DNA of 6,524 nt from Ferrimicrobium sp. (lineage in GTDB: Bacteria > Actinomycetota > Acidimicrobiia > Acidimicrobiales > Acidimicrobiaceae), in assembly GCA_027365375.1 (NCBI GenBank), contig DAHXNM010000178.1, forward strand, positions 1 to 6,524. Reading direction: 5' to 3'. Within the stretch, counting starts at the first letter, position 1; each line of letters starts with the position of its first letter. Both the position numbers and the translations under genes were made by a program. Under the pieces are notes generated by a model. It was given only the letters and a program-made list of their open reading frames with translations. It did not search any database and was not told where the DNA came from. This document shows, in pieces, positions 4,380 through 6,524 of this stretch.

Positions 4380-5555
4380 GTGGCTGATTCTGATGAGCCA
4401 ATCAATCCGTTTCAGTTCATGATGGATGACATCATGAAGGCGATCGGATCGGCGAACATTGACCCACAGGGTTTGAGACGGCAGTTTATGGGTCTGGCGT
4501 TGGGCTCTGATGGGGCTAACGAACTTCCTGCCATGACCGAGCGCACGAGGGTGGAGTCGCTCTTTGATCTCGCGAGTCGACACCTAGAGACAGTAGGATT
4601 CATCTCGAATTTGGCAGCTTCATCCGAGCATCTCGTTGTCGAGAGACCTGTTGACATCGCTGAGCGATTTTTGGACGGTTTCAAGCCCTACCTTGATCTG
4701 TTGGCCTCTGCACTTTCAGGCAGTGTCCCTCCGATGTCACAGCCAGGAGCTATGGATGTGTCGCTAGGATCCGACACCGACTTCGCCTCGCTGGCAGCCT
4801 CACTATCGGCCTCACTCGGACCAATGTTCTCGAATGCTCAGGTTGGATCGTTAGTGGGCCATTATGCGCTGTCTGCCCTTGGAACCCAGGACCTCCTCTT
4901 GCCGCTTTCGCCTCGCCGGGAACTTGGCGTCGTGGTGAACAACCTACAAAAGGTCGCAGCTGCCATCAGCATTCCTCTCGATGAGGTTGCGCTCTATTGG
5001 TGCATGCGAGAGCTCATCGTTGCAAGGGTTATGGCTCAACCCGTGATTGAGGATCGCTACGATACCGAACTGCGACTCTATCTTCTTGACCTAAAGGCAG
5101 ACACCACTCGGATGATGGAGAGTTTCGCTGAAGGGGCGATGTCTGATCCTAACTTCCTCACCAATTTTGATCCCACAGCCATGCTTCAGCAGTCGACCAG
5201 CCCTGCGCAGGTGGCGAACGTCGCCGAACTACAGACGACTATGGCGGTGGTACAGGCGCTGGTGGAGCTTGCGATGGCCCAGATCGGCCCCATGGTGTTT
5301 GGGAGCACCAGCTGGATCGAGGGGATGAACCAATATCTAGATGAAGATCCAGCTCGTTCTGTGATGGCTTCGGTCTTTGGGATCACCTTGGCCGAGGTGC
5401 GAGCACGAGCAGAGCGCTTTGCCGCCGAGCTTGGCGATTCGGCAGAGGACATTGGTGCCTTGGTGGCCGCGCTGGCTGATCCATCACTTTTTCCAAGTGC
5501 TGACGAACTCGACGATGTCAATCTTTGGCGTCTGCGACGATCGGTGGATGGCTAA
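4380..5555 (+). CDS. DUF2342-family zincin-fold protein with lost zinc motif
   Basis: From GTG 4380 the protein has 391 residues. Its architecture resembles the actinobacterial DUF2342 'zinc-dependent metalloprotease / putative hydrolase' family (TIGR03624-like). Shared features are a helical N-terminus (1-110), a GHYALSALGTQDLLLPL segment (160-176) matching GY(V)xxxxLGQYD, a central helix followed by long helices, and a C-terminal LADPSLFPSADELDDVNLWRL (365-385) matching the family's 'P..LP...EL.DP..W' ending. At the family's metal-helix position (HEVTH in active-looking members, a RE..H variant in others, from memory) this protein reads MRELIVARVM (209-218): E211 remains but no histidine. 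The later GH-containing helix (LEGH type) is LVELAMAQIG (294-303), also without histidine. So it probably cannot bind zinc and may be structural. No signal peptide or membrane helix is seen; a cytoplasmic place is likely. It appears to be a single-gene unit. Family assignment is from remembered motifs, so moderate. Confidence 0.72.
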   Translation: MADSDEPINPFQFMMDDIMKAIGSANIDPQGLRRQFMGLALGSDGANELPAMTERTRVESLFDLASRHLETVGFISNLAASSEHLVVERPVDIAERFLDGFKPYLDLLASALSGSVPPMSQPGAMDVSLGSDTDFASLAASLSASLGPMFSNAQVGSLVGHYALSALGTQDLLLPLSPRRELGVVVNNLQKVAAAISIPLDEVALYWCMRELIVARVMAQPVIEDRYDTELRLYLLDLKADTTRMMESFAEGAMSDPNFLTNFDPTAMLQQSTSPAQVANVAELQTTMAVVQALVELAMAQIGPMVFGSTSWIEGMNQYLDEDPARSVMASVFGITLAEVRARAERFAAELGDSAEDIGALVAALADPSLFPSADELDDVNLWRLRRSVDG

Positions 5556-5650
5556 CTGCTTGCTGTAGCCGCCGAACCATCATGCTAACAAGGGTCGAGG
5601 CTCCGGTAGTTTGATTGGCTTAGCTGTCGATCGATGCCTAGCCCGCCTGA

Positions 5651-5681
5651 TTGGAAGCCTGTAAGGTCTCGTGAGTAGACT
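5651..5681 (+). promoter_or_regulatory. icd: Candidate leaderless promoter of icd
   Basis: TTGGAA (5651-5656; four of six match TTGACA), a 19-base spacer, then TAGACT (5676-5681; fits TAnnnT). The -10 ends 6 bases before the icd ATG, so transcription would begin at or next to the A of the start codon. The absence of any ribosome binding site before ATG fits a leaderless mRNA, which is common in actinobacteria. The spacer is slightly long. Confidence 0.42.
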
Positions 5682-5687
5682 TGGTTC

Positions 5688-6524
5688 ATGGCTGAAAAAC
5701 TGACCCTCGATGCTCAGGGTAAACTAGTGGTTCCTGTTGACGTCGCGTTGCCCTATATCGAGGGTGATGGTACCGGAGTAGATATCTGGCCGGCTGCACA
5801 ACATGTCTTTGACACCGCCCTTGCCAAGCATGGCCAGCATGTCTCTTGGATGGAGGTGCTCGCCGGAGAGAAGGCGTATCGAGAGACTGGGGAGTGGCTG
5901 CCGGAGGCGACCATCGAGGCGTTTCGCGAGTATCGCGTAGGCATCAAGGGCCCGCTCACCACGCCTGTCGGTGGTGGAATCCGGTCGCTCAATGTGGCGA
6001 TTCGCCAGATCATGGATCTGTACGTGTGCCTACGCCCGGTCCGCTGGTTTAAGGGTGTACCTTCGCCTGTTCGTCGCCCTGAACTGGTGGATATGGTCAT
6101 TTTCCGTGAGAATACTGAGGATGTATATGCAGGCCTTGAGGTGGCAGAGGGCACACCAGAGGTCGCTAAGCTTCGTGAATTCCTACACGACAGCTTTGGT
6201 TGGGGTATTCGGGCAGACTCAGGAATTGGTATCAAGCCAATTTCCAAAACTGGTTCGCAGCGGCTAATTCGTGCTGCCATTAACTACGCGCTTGAGCACG
6301 ATCGCCGCAGCGTCACTTTGGTGCACAAGGGTAATATTCAGAAGTTCACAGAGGGAGCCTTTCGTGCATGGGGTTATGAGCTCGTCAAGGAGGAGTTCGC
6401 TGACCAAGCTGTTAGTTGGGAAGACTGCGGTGGCAACCCTGGTGACCGGCTGCTTGTGAAGGATGCTATCGCCGATAACGCGCTCCAGCAGGTGCTCACA
6501 CGAGCGGATGAGTTTGACGTTATC
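5688..6524 (+). CDS. icd: Isocitrate dehydrogenase, N-terminal 279 residues (runs off window)
   Basis: The reading frame is open to the last base, so the 3' end is missing: about 140 residues if it matches E. coli Icd (416). The enzyme oxidatively decarboxylates isocitrate to 2-oxoglutarate in the TCA cycle. Similarity to E. coli Icd is very high: YIEGDGTGVDIWPA (23-36), SWMEVLAGEKAY (53-64), EYRVGIKGPLTTPVGGGIRS (81-100), LNVAIRQ (101-107), LYVCLRPVRWFKG (111-123), IFRENTEDVYAG (138-149), and LVHKGNIQKFTEGAF (211-225). Isocitrate-binding residues S100, N102, R106, R116 and R140 match E. coli S113, N115, R119, R129 and R153; Y147 and K214 match Y160 and K230; D277 matches metal ligand D283. 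The residues that set NADP versus NAD use lie beyond the window, so cofactor choice is not visible, although this subfamily is usually NADP-dependent. ATG 5688 gives an N-terminus collinear with Icd; no ribosome binding site precedes it. Confidence 0.95.
   Translation, partial: MAEKLTLDAQGKLVVPVDVALPYIEGDGTGVDIWPAAQHVFDTALAKHGQHVSWMEVLAGEKAYRETGEWLPEATIEAFREYRVGIKGPLTTPVGGGIRSLNVAIRQIMDLYVCLRPVRWFKGVPSPVRRPELVDMVIFRENTEDVYAGLEVAEGTPEVAKLREFLHDSFGWGIRADSGIGIKPISKTGSQRLIRAAINYALEHDRRSVTLVHKGNIQKFTEGAFRAWGYELVKEEFADQAVSWEDCGGNPGDRLLVKDAIADNALQQVLTRADEFDVI

Noticed and set aside
4260..4583. 107-codon minus-strand open frame reaching into the divergent intergenic region
   Set aside because: It mostly runs antisense to the DUF2342 gene start, has no family resemblance, and ends in the regulatory region.
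5617..5643. Possible terminator hairpin downstream of the DUF2342 gene (GGCT ... AGCC around a TCGATCGA palindrome)
   Set aside because: Only 4 outer pairs match, the next pairs are mismatched, and there is no T-run. It is too weak to call a terminator.
5753..6280. 175-codon open frame on the minus strand opposite icd
   Set aside because: It lies wholly antisense to a highly conserved icd and its translation is low-complexity Ser/Arg/Pro with no recognisable domain. It is a shadow of the GC-rich coding frame.

Overview
The window looks like chromosomal DNA from a moderately GC-rich actinobacterium. The class Acidimicrobiia is my best guess. This rests on the CarD-tail / ispD / rlmB layout, the GTG and TTG starts, a DUF2342 zincin-fold relative (a family largely confined to Actinobacteria) and a possibly leaderless icd. 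It is inferred from gene content and style, not from a marker gene. I see no mobile element, CRISPR array, tRNA or rRNA.

Left block, plus strand (1-2460). It starts with the last 21 codons of a gene whose product resembles the CarD C-terminus. An ispD-ispF fusion follows (methylerythritol phosphate pathway of isoprenoid synthesis), then an RlmB-type 23S rRNA 2'-O-methyltransferase overlapping ispDF by ATGA, then a small HEAT-repeat protein overlapping rlmB by 11 bases. The close packing suggests one operon.

Middle block, minus strand (4122-2451). The order is moaE (large subunit of molybdopterin synthase), a 62-residue single-pass membrane protein, and a divergent MreB-like actin-fold protein. 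moaE and the membrane gene overlap by 8 bases, and the membrane gene and mreB-like gene abut as TAG|ATG. The mreB-like gene meets the HEAT gene tail to tail with a 10-base overlap. The MreB-like protein has no N-terminal membrane-binding extension and a degenerate second phosphate loop. A plausible idea, not shown, is that the small membrane protein is its anchor or partner.

Right block, plus strand (4380-6524). After a 257-base divergent intergenic region with a candidate promoter, a dyad and helically spaced AGCT repeats comes a DUF2342-family protein. At the place where its relatives have a zinc-binding helix, the histidines are missing, so it looks like a pseudo-peptidase. A 132-base gap with a candidate leaderless promoter leads into icd (isocitrate dehydrogenase), which runs off the window after 279 codons.

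Most genes are core housekeeping genes. The parts most likely to be under-described are the MreB-like/membrane-protein pair, the zinc-less DUF2342 protein, and the altered nucleotide/phosphate motif at the C-terminus of IspF.
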